A stretch of DNA of 64,000 bases from Reinekea forsetii (GTDB lineage: Bacteria > Pseudomonadota > Gammaproteobacteria > Pseudomonadales > Natronospirillaceae). The position numbers were made by a program, and so were the translations under genes. The stretch lies in the NCBI RefSeq assembly GCF_002795845.1, contig NZ_CP011797.1, forward strand, positions 1,139,501 through 1,203,500, in the 5' to 3' direction. Positions 16,841-25,921 of the stretch are shown one piece after another (position 1 is the first letter of the stretch; each line of letters begins with the position of its first letter). Under the pieces are notes generated by a model. It had not been told where the DNA came from. It saw nothing but the letters and a program-made list of their open reading frames with translations, and did no database searches.

Positions 16841-17172
16841 ATCGCCTGCCCAGCTCGCCAATCGTTGTGACCGATTTAACAGAACCATCCGCCGATCGGT
16901 GGCTCACTGGCGGGTAGCGATCGACGCAGGTTGATTAGCTGCTACAAGCAAATTTGACAACCATCAATAACCTGCTTCCTAGCGTTCATGCGCGCTGGGC
17001 ATGCTAAGCGGTGAGGACTCTTATTAGCAGCAATTGAGACTTGATGGGGTTCCGGTAGCTGAATAATAACAATCTAGGGCCGTTCGGCGTTTTTTTCGAG
17101 GTAGTGGTCGCCCGAGCCAATAAGGGGCGTTTCCGAGTGGAATGATTGTCCTGCAGCCCCCGTCGCACCTAG
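16841..17172. other. intergenic stretch before the CheB-CheR fusion gene
   Basis: In this 332-base gap a short GC hairpin followed by seven Ts (CCGTTCGGCGTTTTTTT, about 17080-17096) is a weak terminator candidate for the M48 gene. No clear promoter or gene was seen. Confidence 0.3.
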
Positions 17173-20100
17173 GTGAACGAGGTATTAACTATCAACGCGG
17201 TACAGCAAAAAACAGGCACTAACGACAAGCCAGTCGCCCCTTCGACTGGCAATCAGCGACCGTCGGTTCCGGTCGTCGGGCTGGGCGCGTCCGCCGGCGG
17301 CTTGGACGCTTATAAGCGGTTTTTCAGCGCGATGCCGAGCAACAGTGGTTTGGCCTTTGTATTGGTGCAGCATCTCGACCCGAAGCACAGCAGCATGACT
17401 GCCCAACTGCTCGGCAAGCACACGTTGATGACGGTGGAGCAGGTTGAACACGCCACCGCCGTGCAAGCCAATCATGTTTATGTGATACCGCCGAACAAGG
17501 ATCTGCTCCTAGTCAATGGCTGCCTGCTGCTCAATGCCTTGCCGCCGCGTCAGGGCCCGCATTTGCCAGTCGATCTATTTTTACGGTCACTGGCCCAAGA
17601 CCAGGGCGAGCAGGCCCAGGCCATTATTCTATCTGGCTCGGGCTCGGACGGTACGCTGGGCGTTGCCGCGATCAAGGCCGGCGGCGGCTTGGTGCTGGTG
17701 CAAACGCCGGAAACCGCCCAGTTCGATGGCATGCCGCGCAGTGCCATTCAGACCGACTTGGTCGATTGCGTGGCCGATGTCGAGGCGCTACCTGAGCTGT
17801 TAATTCACTACCAGGCCCAGCTGCAGGGCTTGGCGATGTCCGATGCGCATAAGACGGTGCCCGACGATCAACTCGACCTGCTTATTAATGCGGTTCGAAT
17901 GCGTACCAAATACGACTTCAGGTTCTATAAGAAGGGCACCCTATTACGGCGCATTCATCGACGCATGGGCTTGAACCATCTGTCTGATATAAAGGAATAT
18001 GTGCACCTGGTGCAGACGGACGAGGGTGAAGCCAAGCGCCTCTTCAAGGACCTCCTCATTAGTGTGACCGGTTTTTTTCGCGATCTGGAAGCTTACCAGG
18101 AACTCCAGTTAGAGGTGATCGAAACGCTGGTGGCCGAGGCGGCGCCTGATCAGCCAATCCGAGTTTGGGTGGCCGGTTGCGCTACCGGTGAAGAAGCCTA
18201 CTCCATCGCCATGGTGATCCTCGAACAATTGGCAGTGGCGAACAAATGCTGTCCGGTGCAGATTTTTGCCTCCGATATCGATGAGCAGGCCCTGTCTATC
18301 GCCCGGTTGGGCCGATACCCTCTCAATATTGCCACCGATGTATCGGCCCCTCGGCTGCAGAAATTTTTCATCCAGCAGGATCAGTCTTATCAGGTAACAA
18401 AAACCCTGCGCGAAGCGATCATCTTTGCAGAGCACAATCTGATCAGCGATCCGCCCTTTTCCCGCCTTGACCTAATCAGCTGTCGCAACTTGATGATCTA
18501 CATGGAGCCGGAACTGCAGCGCAAGATCGTGCCCCTTTTCCATCTAATACTGAAGGCAGGGCGTTATCTTTTTTTGGGCAGTTCTGAAACCATCGGCAGC
18601 CAAACCACGCTCTTTCAACCCATTAGCAAAAAGGCGCGACTGTTTCAGCGGGTCGGCGCAGCGCAGCGCGATGGCCTGCAGATGTCTTATGTTAGCGGCT
18701 TGGAACGCTTTAGCAGTGCCCGTGTGGATGTCCCAGAGACCTGTCTGGAACCGCTTAATTTTGCCAAACTAACCCAATATCTGTTACTTGAACGGTTTGC
18801 GCCTTTTGCCGTGCTGGTCGATCCCCAATACCAGGTATTGTATCTGGCGGGGCCGTCGGGCTTATATTTAGAAATGACCACAGGCGTGCCCAGCAAGGAC
18901 CTCATCACCATGGTCCGAGAAGGCTTGCGCAGCAAGGTGCGCATGGCCTTAGAAAAGGCCGGCCAAACGGATGAGGAGTTTTCGGTACCTGGGCGGGTTA
19001 AGCGCGAGGGTCACTACCACCACGTGACCGTGACCGCCATTCCGGTCAGCGCCTATCGCGCTAATGCGAAGCTGCTCTTGCTCACTTTTGCCGAAGCGAA
19101 ACAGATCGTTGTTGCCCCGGCCAGCACTGAAGTCGGCGAGCTGGATACTCACGCAGAGTGGCAACTCAAGACCTTGGAAGCGGAATTGCGCGAAGCCAGA
19201 GAGGATTCGCGCCATCACCTAACGGCGATGGCAGAAGCTAATGAGAAGCTACGGACGTCCAACGAAGAGGTTTTGTCGATCAATGAAGAGCTGCAGTCGA
19301 CCAACGAAGAGCTGGAAACCTCAAAAGAAGAGCTGCAGTCGCTCAATGAGGAGTTGTCGACGGTTAATAACCAGCTGCAGGACAAGGTGCAAGAACTGGC
19401 CGGGGCCAATGATGACTTGGCCAATCTGTTGGCCAACACCGATATAGCGGCGCTGTTTCTCGATCGTAACTTTGTCATCAGGCGTTTTACTCCAGCGACA
19501 CGCAAGGTATTCAATCTGATTGCATCCGATATCGGTCGTCCGATAGGAGATATCTCCCACCGAATCAGGGATTTAACCCTGCTCGAGGATGCCCAGATGG
19601 TAATGCAAAACTTGACCACCATTGAGCGTGAGGTTGCCACCAATAACGATCAGTTCTTTATCCAGATTATCAAACCTTTTCGCACCGAAGCCAACGTGAT
19701 CGATGGCATCGTGGCAACCTATGTCGACATTAGCCATTTAAAAAAATCACAGGAAAACCTGGTGAACGCCAAGCGCAGGGTCGAGCTGCTGCTGCAATCG
19801 ACCGGAGAGGCGATCTACGGTGTCGATAGACAGGGACGCTGTATCTTTGCCAATAATCGCCTAGCGCAGCAATTGGGCTTCAACTCGGACGAGCTGCTCG
19901 GCAGCGATATCCATGCGCTGATTCACCATACCCACGAAGATGGCTCAGTCTTCCATTGGAAGGAATCCTTTGTGTATAAGTGTCTGACCAACAAAAAGGG
20001 CCACCAGGGCGGGCATAATATTGCCTGGCGCGAGGATGGTACCTCCTTTCCAATTCTCTACACGGTAGAACCGATCAAAGAAAATGGCGAGTTGACCGGT

Positions 20101-21468
20101 GCCATGGTGACCTTTCGCGATCGCACCGAGGAGCGCGCCGCCTCCAACAAGCTCGATCACCTCGCCCGACACGACACCCTTACGGGCTTGGTCAATCGGC
20201 GTGAATTTGAGGATCGCCTGACTCGAGTGCTCGACAGTGCCCGGCAGGAAAAGACCGAACACGTTCTCTGCTATCTCGATTTAGACCAGTTCAAGGTGGT
20301 CAACGACACCTGTGGGCACTTGGCCGGCGATGAGCTGTTGCGCCAAATTGCCGGGCTGCTCGAAAGCCATATTCGTAAGCGCGATACCCTGGCCCGTTTG
20401 GGTGGGGATGAATTTGGCCTGTTGATGGAGCATTGTGATCTCTACGAGGGACGCCGGGTCGGTAATAATTTGCGCGATGCCGTCGCCGAATACCGATTTG
20501 TCTGGGAGGGTAAGGCGCACACAGTTGGGGTGAGTATCGGAGTGGTATCGATCGTCGATGATGTTGGCGATATCACCGATGTCCTAAAGGCGGCTGACGC
20601 GGCCTGCTACGTCGCTAAAGAAGGCGGGCGTAATCGAATTCACGTCTACCACCCCAATGATGCCGAACTGTCCAACCGCCAAGGGGAGATGCAATGGGTT
20701 GAGCACATCAACAGTGCGCTCTTAGCAGGCCGTTTTCAATTGGCCGTGCAACCGATTATGGCCTTGGCTGACAACAGCGCCGACGCCCAGTCCTATGAAG
20801 TGCTATTGCGCATGGAGGGCTTGGATGGCGAGCTCATTATGCCAGAAACCTTTTTGGGCGCGGCCGAACGCTACAATCTGGTCACCAAACTGGATACCTG
20901 GGTGGTGCACAGCATCGTGGCCTGGATCGATAGCCATCCAAGCGAATTTGCCAAGGTGAGTCTTTTAAATATCAATTTATCGGGCAGGACCCTGGGCGAC
21001 AACGACTTTTTGGCCACCCTGATGACGCTATTCGAAGACCACAAGATTCCCGGCAACAAGATTTGTTTTGAAATTACCGAAACGGCCGTGATTAGCAATC
21101 TGTTTAGCGCCAATCGATTTATGCACTCGTTAAAACAACTTGGTTGCGTCTTTGCGCTCGACGATTTCGGGACTGGCTTGTCCTCTTTTCAATATCTGAA
21201 GACCCTGCCGGTGGAATACCTCAAGATCGACGGTATGTTTATCCGTGACATACTCGATGACCCGATTGACTTGGCGATGGTTAAGTCGATCAGTGAAATT
21301 GGTCAAGTGATGGGCAAGCAAATCATTGCAGAATACGTGGAAAGTGAGTTGGTATTGGAAAAGCTCAAGGAAATGGGCCTGAACTACGCCCAGGGTTTTT
21401 ATCTGGGCGCGCCTGTGGCACTGCAGGATATGAACTTTGATACCGGTTCGGTGCAGCCTGCGAGCTAA
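17173..21468 (+). CDS. CheB-CheR-coiled coil-PAS-PAS-GGDEF-EAL fusion protein
   Basis: This is a 1431-residue cytoplasmic-looking protein without membrane helices. The CheB methylesterase domain (about 30-215) has the full triad: Ser40 in GASAGG, His67 in VQHLD and Asp159 in GSGSDGT. The CheR methyltransferase domain (about 230-500) has SVTGFFRD, the SAM-binding VAGCATGEEAYS, and SCRNLMIYM. A Glu-rich coiled coil (about 660-745) with repeated NEEL units follows. A PAS domain (about 750-860) is followed by a second PAS (about 875-985). The GGDEF domain (intact GGDEF 1077-1081) leads to an EAL domain with EVL (1209-1211), a variant known in active phosphodiesterases, plus DDFGTGLSSFQYL. CheB-CheR-PAS hybrids are known; the addition of both c-di-GMP domains joins methylation-type and c-di-GMP signalling in one chain. 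The start is GTG 17173 without a clear ribosome binding site, so it is uncertain. Confidence 0.88.
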   Translation: MNEVLTINAVQQKTGTNDKPVAPSTGNQRPSVPVVGLGASAGGLDAYKRFFSAMPSNSGLAFVLVQHLDPKHSSMTAQLLGKHTLMTVEQVEHATAVQANHVYVIPPNKDLLLVNGCLLLNALPPRQGPHLPVDLFLRSLAQDQGEQAQAIILSGSGSDGTLGVAAIKAGGGLVLVQTPETAQFDGMPRSAIQTDLVDCVADVEALPELLIHYQAQLQGLAMSDAHKTVPDDQLDLLINAVRMRTKYDFRFYKKGTLLRRIHRRMGLNHLSDIKEYVHLVQTDEGEAKRLFKDLLISVTGFFRDLEAYQELQLEVIETLVAEAAPDQPIRVWVAGCATGEEAYSIAMVILEQLAVANKCCPVQIFASDIDEQALSIARLGRYPLNIATDVSAPRLQKFFIQQDQSYQVTKTLREAIIFAEHNLISDPPFSRLDLISCRNLMIYMEPELQRKIVPLFHLILKAGRYLFLGSSETIGSQTTLFQPISKKARLFQRVGAAQRDGLQMSYVSGLERFSSARVDVPETCLEPLNFAKLTQYLLLERFAPFAVLVDPQYQVLYLAGPSGLYLEMTTGVPSKDLITMVREGLRSKVRMALEKAGQTDEEFSVPGRVKREGHYHHVTVTAIPVSAYRANAKLLLLTFAEAKQIVVAPASTEVGELDTHAEWQLKTLEAELREAREDSRHHLTAMAEANEKLRTSNEEVLSINEELQSTNEELETSKEELQSLNEELSTVNNQLQDKVQELAGANDDLANLLANTDIAALFLDRNFVIRRFTPATRKVFNLIASDIGRPIGDISHRIRDLTLLEDAQMVMQNLTTIEREVATNNDQFFIQIIKPFRTEANVIDGIVATYVDISHLKKSQENLVNAKRRVELLLQSTGEAIYGVDRQGRCIFANNRLAQQLGFNSDELLGSDIHALIHHTHEDGSVFHWKESFVYKCLTNKKGHQGGHNIAWREDGTSFPILYTVEPIKENGELTGAMVTFRDRTEERAASNKLDHLARHDTLTGLVNRREFEDRLTRVLDSARQEKTEHVLCYLDLDQFKVVNDTCGHLAGDELLRQIAGLLESHIRKRDTLARLGGDEFGLLMEHCDLYEGRRVGNNLRDAVAEYRFVWEGKAHTVGVSIGVVSIVDDVGDITDVLKAADAACYVAKEGGRNRIHVYHPNDAELSNRQGEMQWVEHINSALLAGRFQLAVQPIMALADNSADAQSYEVLLRMEGLDGELIMPETFLGAAERYNLVTKLDTWVVHSIVAWIDSHPSEFAKVSLLNINLSGRTLGDNDFLATLMTLFEDHKIPGNKICFEITETAVISNLFSANRFMHSLKQLGCVFALDDFGTGLSSFQYLKTLPVEYLKIDGMFIRDILDDPIDLAMVKSISEIGQVMGKQIIAEYVESELVLEKLKEMGLNYAQGFYLGAPVALQDMNFDTGSVQPAS

Positions 21469-21589
21469 ATTGGTCTGCCAGAGCGACCGGTTTGTCCCAA
21501 TGCCAGCCCTTGCAACCTGGGCTTTGCACCGCCTTGGCCGAGTGACTGGCGAAATTACCGCTTTATTAACGCAACGGCCCTCATATCCC

Positions 21590-21618
21590 TTGATTCCGCC
21601 TGCTGCATTGCGTAAACT
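21590..21618 (+). promoter_or_regulatory. candidate promoter and leader of the rpsF operon
   Basis: TTGATT 21590-21595 and TAAACT 21613-21618 are separated by 17 bp and lie about 110 bases upstream of rpsF. The resulting leader is long enough for the S6:S18 autoregulatory RNA known in front of many rpsF genes. The CCCGG just before the AAGGAG ribosome binding site would be a place to look for its conserved CCG, but I could not fold it convincingly. Confidence 0.4.
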
Positions 21619-21735
21619 GCCGCCCCTCTGCTCGAACCGAGTAGAGACAGTTGTGCTTTGCCCTTGGGGTAAAGTACTTAACTCCTTACCTTACTGTGAG
21701 TGTTACAGGAGGTTGTTAACCCGGAAGGAGCATTT

Positions 21736-22161
21736 ATGCGCCATTACGAAATCGTTCTACTGGTCCATCCTGACCAGTCTGAACAAGTGCCTGCCATGGT
21801 AGAGCGTTACACGTCTGTTGTAACCGAAGCCGGCGGTGCTATCCACCGTTACGAAGATTGGGGCCGTCGTCAATTAGGTTTCCCAATTCAGGATCTCCAT
21901 AAGGCTCACTACGTGTTGTTAAACATCGAAGTGACGGATGCCTCTATAGAAGACTTGAAAACCACTTTCCGTTTTAACGATGCGATTTTACGCAGCATTG
22001 TTCTGCGTCGTAAAGATGCAGTCATCGAGGCCTCGCCTATGATGAAATCTGTTGAAGCCAAGAAAGCGAAAGATGAAGCCCAGGCCGCTGCACGTACTCC
22101 GCGCTCTGAAGACGAAGCCACCACTGACGATGCTGATGACGATTCAGCATCTGAAGAATAA
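21736..22161 (+). CDS. rpsF: 30S ribosomal protein S6
   Basis: This 141-residue protein has the S6 sequence [18 protein letters not shown], the [18 protein letters not shown] core and [14 protein letters not shown]. It binds 16S rRNA together with S18 in the platform of the 30S subunit. The C-terminal 35 residues are an Asp/Glu/Ala-rich tail, as in gammaproteobacterial S6 proteins that receive extra glutamates from RimK. ATG 21736 has AAGGAG at 21725-21730; a longer frame from 21700 would add an unconserved stretch covering that site. It is the first gene of the operon with rpsR and rplI, 14 bases before rpsR. Confidence 0.97.
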   Translation: MRHYEIVLLVHPDQSEQVPAMVERYTSVVTEAGGAIHRYEDWGRRQLGFPIQDLHKAHYVLLNIEVTDASIEDLKTTFRFNDAILRSIVLRRKDAVIEASPMMKSVEAKKAKDEAQAAARTPRSEDEATTDDADDDSASEE

Positions 22162-22175
22162 TAGGAGCATACACT

Positions 22176-22403
22176 ATGGCACGTTTCTTTCGCCGTCGTA
22201 AGTTCTGCCGCTTCACTGCAGAAGGCATTGTTGAGATAGATTACAAAGATGTTGACCTATTAAAGGGCTACATTACCGAAACAGGCAAGATTGTACCGAG
22301 TCGTATCACCGGTACCAGTGCGAGATATCAGCGTCAATTGGCGACTGCCATCAAACGCGCACGGTATTTGGCTCTGTTGTCCTACACCGACTCACACAAG
22401 TAA
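22176..22403 (+). CDS. rpsR: 30S ribosomal protein S18
   Basis: This is a 75-residue basic protein of normal S18 length: N-terminal [16 protein letters not shown], then [22 protein letters not shown] and the C-terminal [20 protein letters not shown]. It pairs with S6 on the small-subunit platform. It lies between rpsF and rplI in the usual order. An AGGAG ribosome binding site lies 8 bases before the ATG, and rplI begins 18 bases after its stop. Confidence 0.97.
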   Translation: MARFFRRRKFCRFTAEGIVEIDYKDVDLLKGYITETGKIVPSRITGTSARYQRQLATAIKRARYLALLSYTDSHK

Positions 22404-22421
22404 GTTATTGAGGTAAGCGAG

Positions 22422-22871
22422 ATGGAAGTTATCCTGCTTGAAAAAGTTGGTAAGATGGGCGTTTTGGGCGACACCGTAAATGTAAAAAGCGGTTATGCGC
22501 GCAATTTCCTGGTACCAACAGGCAAGGCAGTCCCTGCGACTGCAGAAAATTTAAAGCATTTCGAAGTTCGTCGTGGCGAACTGGTTAAGGCTGAAGCCGC
22601 TAAATTGGCTTCTGCCCAAGCACGTGCCGATCAACTGGCTGAGCTTGAGTTAACCGTTACGGCGCACGCCGGCGAAGAAGGCAAGTTGTTCGGTTCTATC
22701 GGTCCTCGTGACGTGGCTGACCTTGTGTCTGCAACAGGCGTTGAGATTGAGAAATCCGAAGTGAAGATGCCTTTAGGTCCGATTCGTACCGTTGGTGAAT
22801 ACGACATTGCTGTCCAGTTACACAGCGATGTCAAGGGTACTGTGCATTTGATCGTTGTTGCAGAAGCCTAA
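22422..22871 (+). CDS. rplI: 50S ribosomal protein L9
   Basis: This 149-residue protein has the two-domain L9 layout. The N-terminal domain is [33 protein letters not shown], a long connecting helix spans about residues 42-75, and the C-terminal domain ([16 protein letters not shown]...[21 protein letters not shown]) follows. It stabilises the L1-stalk base on the 50S subunit. Its length equals the E. coli protein (149). It is the last gene of the ribosomal operon and is followed by two hairpins, the second a clear terminator, before dnaB. Confidence 0.97.
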   Translation: MEVILLEKVGKMGVLGDTVNVKSGYARNFLVPTGKAVPATAENLKHFEVRRGELVKAEAAKLASAQARADQLAELELTVTAHAGEEGKLFGSIGPRDVADLVSATGVEIEKSEVKMPLGPIRTVGEYDIAVQLHSDVKGTVHLIVVAEA

Positions 22872-22917
22872 GGTCAATTCAGGTCTGTAGCGCCTAGGCG
22901 ATGCAGACTCGATTGAC

Positions 22918-22942
22918 AGCGGTTGCCGGAATGGCAACCGCT
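22918..22942 (+). repeat. 10-bp perfect hairpin downstream of rplI
   Basis: AGCGGTTGCC 22918-22927 pairs with GGCAACCGCT 22933-22942 around a 5-nt loop. There is no T-run directly after it. It probably protects the mRNA 3' end or acts together with the terminator ten bases downstream. Confidence 0.65.
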
Positions 22943-22951
22943 ATCTAAGAA

Positions 22952-22975
22952 GCGCACCTCGGTGCGTTTTTTTTT
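22952..22975 (+). terminator. intrinsic terminator of the rpsF-rpsR-rplI operon
   Basis: GCGCACC and GGTGCG form a short GC stem (CGCAC 22953-22957 with GTGCG 22962-22966, tetraloop CTCG) directly followed by nine Ts. Confidence 0.85.
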
Positions 22976-23127
22976 GTTCGGCTTTTATCAACAGCCGGTC
23001 AACGCCGATTTCACCCTGGCTTTTGCTGTCTTGGGCGCGACACCGCTCGAGCTAGGTCAAATACCCCGTGCCTCTGGCACTGTATCTCGGTAAACTGCTC
23101 CTCTATTTAGGTTGTGGAAGTTTCTGG

Positions 23128-24528
23128 ATGTCCGATAATTACGATGACGATTTGCTCTCCTCGAGCGACCCTGAGATCCGTCAAATTAAGACCCCACCCC
23201 ATTCTTTGGAAGCCGAACAGTCGGTTCTGGGTGCCTTGATGGTCGATAACTCGCAATGGGACAATGTCTCCGAAATTCTGATGCCGGACGATTTCTTTCG
23301 CAATGAACACCGTCAAATCTTCCGTATGATGATGAAGTTGGCCTCGGCCAATTCGCCGATGGATGTTATTACCCTGGGCGAGACCCTGGAAAAGGAGCGC
23401 TTACTGGAGTCGACCGGCGGCATGACCTATCTGACCGAATTGGCCGAAAACACGCCATCGATCAGCAATGTCGTGGCCTATGCCAAGATCGTCCACGAGC
23501 GCAGCGTCTTGCGGCAGTTAATCAGTGTCGCCGGCGATATCGCCGGTAAGGCTTACGACCCGCGCGGTCTGGATGCCCAAACCATTCTCGATGAGGCCGA
23601 ACGAGCGGTCTATAAGATTGCCGAGGATCGACCCAATCAGGGTGGCCTTATTCACGTCAATCCCCTGGCCGATCGGGCCTTGGCGCGGATTGATGAGTTG
23701 TCCAAACAAGATTCCGATATAGTCGGGATATCGTCCGGTTTCAGCGACCTCGATAAGACCACCAAGGGTTTTAAGGGCGGCGAATTGATTATTGTCGCGG
23801 CGCGACCGGCTATGGGCAAAACCACTTTCGCCATGAACCTGGTCGAGGAGGCCATCCTCAATCAGGATAAGGTCGTCGTGGTGTTCAGCTTGGAAATGCC
23901 CGCCGATCAGTTGCTCAATCGTGCCTTTGCCTCGCTCGGGCGGATCGAGTTGGGCCGGGTGATTACCGGCAAGTTGGCCGATGACGATTACCCCAAGCTG
24001 GTCAAGGCGGTCAATCTGCTCAAGGATAAGAAACTCTATATAGACGATACTGCCGGCCTGTCACCGTCGGAGATGCGCTCGCGGATCCGCCGACTGATCC
24101 GCGAACACGGCAGCATCGGCATGATCATGATCGATTATCTGCAATTGATGAGCATCAAGGGTTTCACCGAAGGCCGTACCAACGAGATCTCGGAAATATC
24201 GCGCACCCTGAAAGCCATCGCCAAAGAATTCGACTGCCCGGTAATTGCCCTATCGCAGCTTAACCGTTCACTCGAGCAGCGCCCCAATAAGCGGCCTATT
24301 GCCTCGGATTTGCGTGAATCGGGCGCGATCGAGCAGGATGCCGATCTGATTATGTTTATCTACCGCGATGAAATCTACAATCCCGATTCACCCGAGAAGG
24401 GCACCGGTGAAATTATTATCGGCAAGAATCGAAACGGTCCAACCAATACGGTCCGGCTCTCCTTTCAGGGCCAATACTCGAAGTTTTCCGATTTGGCACC
24501 GGACTATATGGGTGAGTACAACAGCTGA
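23128..24528 (+). CDS. dnaB: replicative DNA helicase DnaB
   Basis: This 466-residue protein is the hexameric helicase that unwinds DNA ahead of the replisome. The N-terminal primase-interacting domain (HSLEAEQSVLGALMVDN, about 24-130) and the linker are followed by the RecA-like motor with Walker A ARPAMGKTT (about 225-233), VFSLEMPADQL, Walker B-type MIMIDYLQLM, and ALSQLNRSLEQRP near the C-terminus. The length is close to E. coli DnaB (471). ATG 23128 (MSDNYDDD) is chosen over the frame start at 23068 because the added residues are hydrophobic and unlike any DnaB; GGAAG precedes it. Its position after rplI and before alr is the common gammaproteobacterial order. Its stop overlaps the alr start. 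Confidence 0.97.
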   Translation: MSDNYDDDLLSSSDPEIRQIKTPPHSLEAEQSVLGALMVDNSQWDNVSEILMPDDFFRNEHRQIFRMMMKLASANSPMDVITLGETLEKERLLESTGGMTYLTELAENTPSISNVVAYAKIVHERSVLRQLISVAGDIAGKAYDPRGLDAQTILDEAERAVYKIAEDRPNQGGLIHVNPLADRALARIDELSKQDSDIVGISSGFSDLDKTTKGFKGGELIIVAARPAMGKTTFAMNLVEEAILNQDKVVVVFSLEMPADQLLNRAFASLGRIELGRVITGKLADDDYPKLVKAVNLLKDKKLYIDDTAGLSPSEMRSRIRRLIREHGSIGMIMIDYLQLMSIKGFTEGRTNEISEISRTLKAIAKEFDCPVIALSQLNRSLEQRPNKRPIASDLRESGAIEQDADLIMFIYRDEIYNPDSPEKGTGEIIIGKNRNGPTNTVRLSFQGQYSKFSDLAPDYMGEYNS

Positions 24529-25607
24529 TGAATCGAGGCACCCAGGCACAGATCGATCCGACCGCGTGGCAGCATAATGTGCAGTGCGTCCGCGAGTGGG
24601 CGCCCCAGGCGCGGGTCTGGGCCGTGGTCAAGGCCAATGCCTACGGTCACGGGGTTGAGCGGGCAGCGCAGGCCTTGAGTTCGGCCGATGGCTATGCCGT
24701 GGCCACGCTCGGTGAGGCGATCGAATTACGTCGGTTACAGCCGCACCATCCGATCCTATTGCTCGAAGGTGTTAATCGGGCAGAGCAACTGGCCGATGTA
24801 GTGGCCTGCCAGTTACAGACCGTGGTGCACTGCCAGACCCAGCTCGATCAGATACGCCAAAGCACGGCGCAGCGGCTTGACACCCAGCCCTTGGTGGTCT
24901 GGCTCAAGGTCGATACCGGGATGCATCGATTGGGTTTTGCGCCGTCAGACCTGGCGTCGGCCCGTTCGCTCTTAGCGAATTGCCCGGGTGTGCAGCTCGA
25001 GGGCGTGATGACCCATCTGGCCTGTGCCGATGCTCTAGACCAACCGGAACCAACCCTCCAGCAACTGGCTCTATTCGACGCCTGTGTGCGACCCGGCGAT
25101 CGCTTAAGCATTGCTAACTCCGCCGCCGTAATCGGATGGCCGCAAACCCATAATGACTGGGTCCGGCCTGGCATTATGCTCTACGGTTCCTCGCCCTTTG
25201 CCGAGCGCAACGGCGTAGATCTGGGGTTGCGCCCGGTGATGACTCTGACCGCGCCGGTGCTGGCTGTGCGTACGGTCCTGGCGGGCGAGGCCATAGGCTA
25301 TGGCCATGTTTGGCGAGCCGAACGGGATTCGCGTATCGCCACCGTGGCGATCGGTTATGGCGATGGCTATCCGCGTCAGGCACCCAATGGCACGCCGATC
25401 TGGCTTAACGGTCAAACGGTGCCCTTGGCGGGCCGGGTATCGATGGACATGCTGATGATCGATGTCACCGATCTGGATCGGGTGTCGGTCGGCGATATGA
25501 CCGAACTGTGGGGCAAGCGTTTAAGCGTTGATGAGGTCGCGCGCGCCATCGGCACCATCGGCTATGAGTTGCTCACTCGGGTGACCGCGCGGGTCGAGCG
25601 CGTCTAA
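24528..25607 (+). CDS. alr: alanine racemase
   Basis: This 359-residue PLP enzyme interconverts L- and D-alanine for peptidoglycan synthesis. The PLP-binding Lys35 is in VWAVVKANAYGHG. Other family blocks are LKVDTGMHRLGF, MTHLACAD, PGIMLYGSSPF, and the catalytic Tyr in AIGYGDGYPR (about residue 277). GRVSMDMLMIDVT and YELLTRVTARVERV close the C-terminal domain. The length matches E. coli Alr (359). The ATG overlaps the dnaB stop by one base (TGATG), so it is translationally coupled to dnaB. The gene ends just before a GC-rich 8-bp repeat array. Confidence 0.97.
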   Translation: MNRGTQAQIDPTAWQHNVQCVREWAPQARVWAVVKANAYGHGVERAAQALSSADGYAVATLGEAIELRRLQPHHPILLLEGVNRAEQLADVVACQLQTVVHCQTQLDQIRQSTAQRLDTQPLVVWLKVDTGMHRLGFAPSDLASARSLLANCPGVQLEGVMTHLACADALDQPEPTLQQLALFDACVRPGDRLSIANSAAVIGWPQTHNDWVRPGIMLYGSSPFAERNGVDLGLRPVMTLTAPVLAVRTVLAGEAIGYGHVWRAERDSRIATVAIGYGDGYPRQAPNGTPIWLNGQTVPLAGRVSMDMLMIDVTDLDRVSVGDMTELWGKRLSVDEVARAIGTIGYELLTRVTARVERV

Positions 25608-25630
25608 TTCGGTTCTTCGTGCCATCGCAG

Positions 25631-25710
25631 CCCTCGCGCCCTCGCGCCCTCGCGCCCTCGCGCCCTCGCGCCCTCGCGCCCTCGCGCCCTCGCGCCCTCG
25701 CGCCCTCGCG
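25631..25710. repeat. VNTR: ten perfect tandem copies of an 8-bp unit (CCCTCGCG)
   Basis: Ten uninterrupted identical copies occupy exactly 80 bases in the alr-mqo gap. The array is followed at once by a hairpin, CCGTCG 25711-25716 with CGACGG 25723-25728. The rest of the 314-base gap holds the mqo ribosome binding site (GGGAAG) and an A+T-rich stretch near 25808-25835 that may contain the mqo promoter. Perfect copy identity suggests active slippage. The minus-strand reading frames through it (Arg-Glu-Gly-Ala repeats) are artefacts. Confidence 0.95.
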
Positions 25711-25921
25711 CCGTCGTCCCGGCGACGGCTCCGTATAGCCTCCTCTCAGGCCGTCTAGCCCCGCCCCATACACCAAATGGATGATGGGTATCTGCCCCGC
25801 GGGTCAAGACATTTACTATTCAATCCGTATAATCGGCCACCTCACTGGTACCAATCCGTTTTGAACGGCATGGCGTAGAGTGTCCGTTAGGATCATTAAA
25901 CATAACAGAGGGAAGAACTGT

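Noticed and set aside
25631-25710. CRISPR array
   Set aside because: The repeats are contiguous 8-bp units without spacers and no cas gene is present. The 18-bp Pro-rich coding repeats at 50773-50920 were rejected for the same reason.
25573-25807. Minus-strand Arg-Glu-Gly-Ala repeat proteins
   Set aside because: They are translations of the 8-bp VNTR in different frames.
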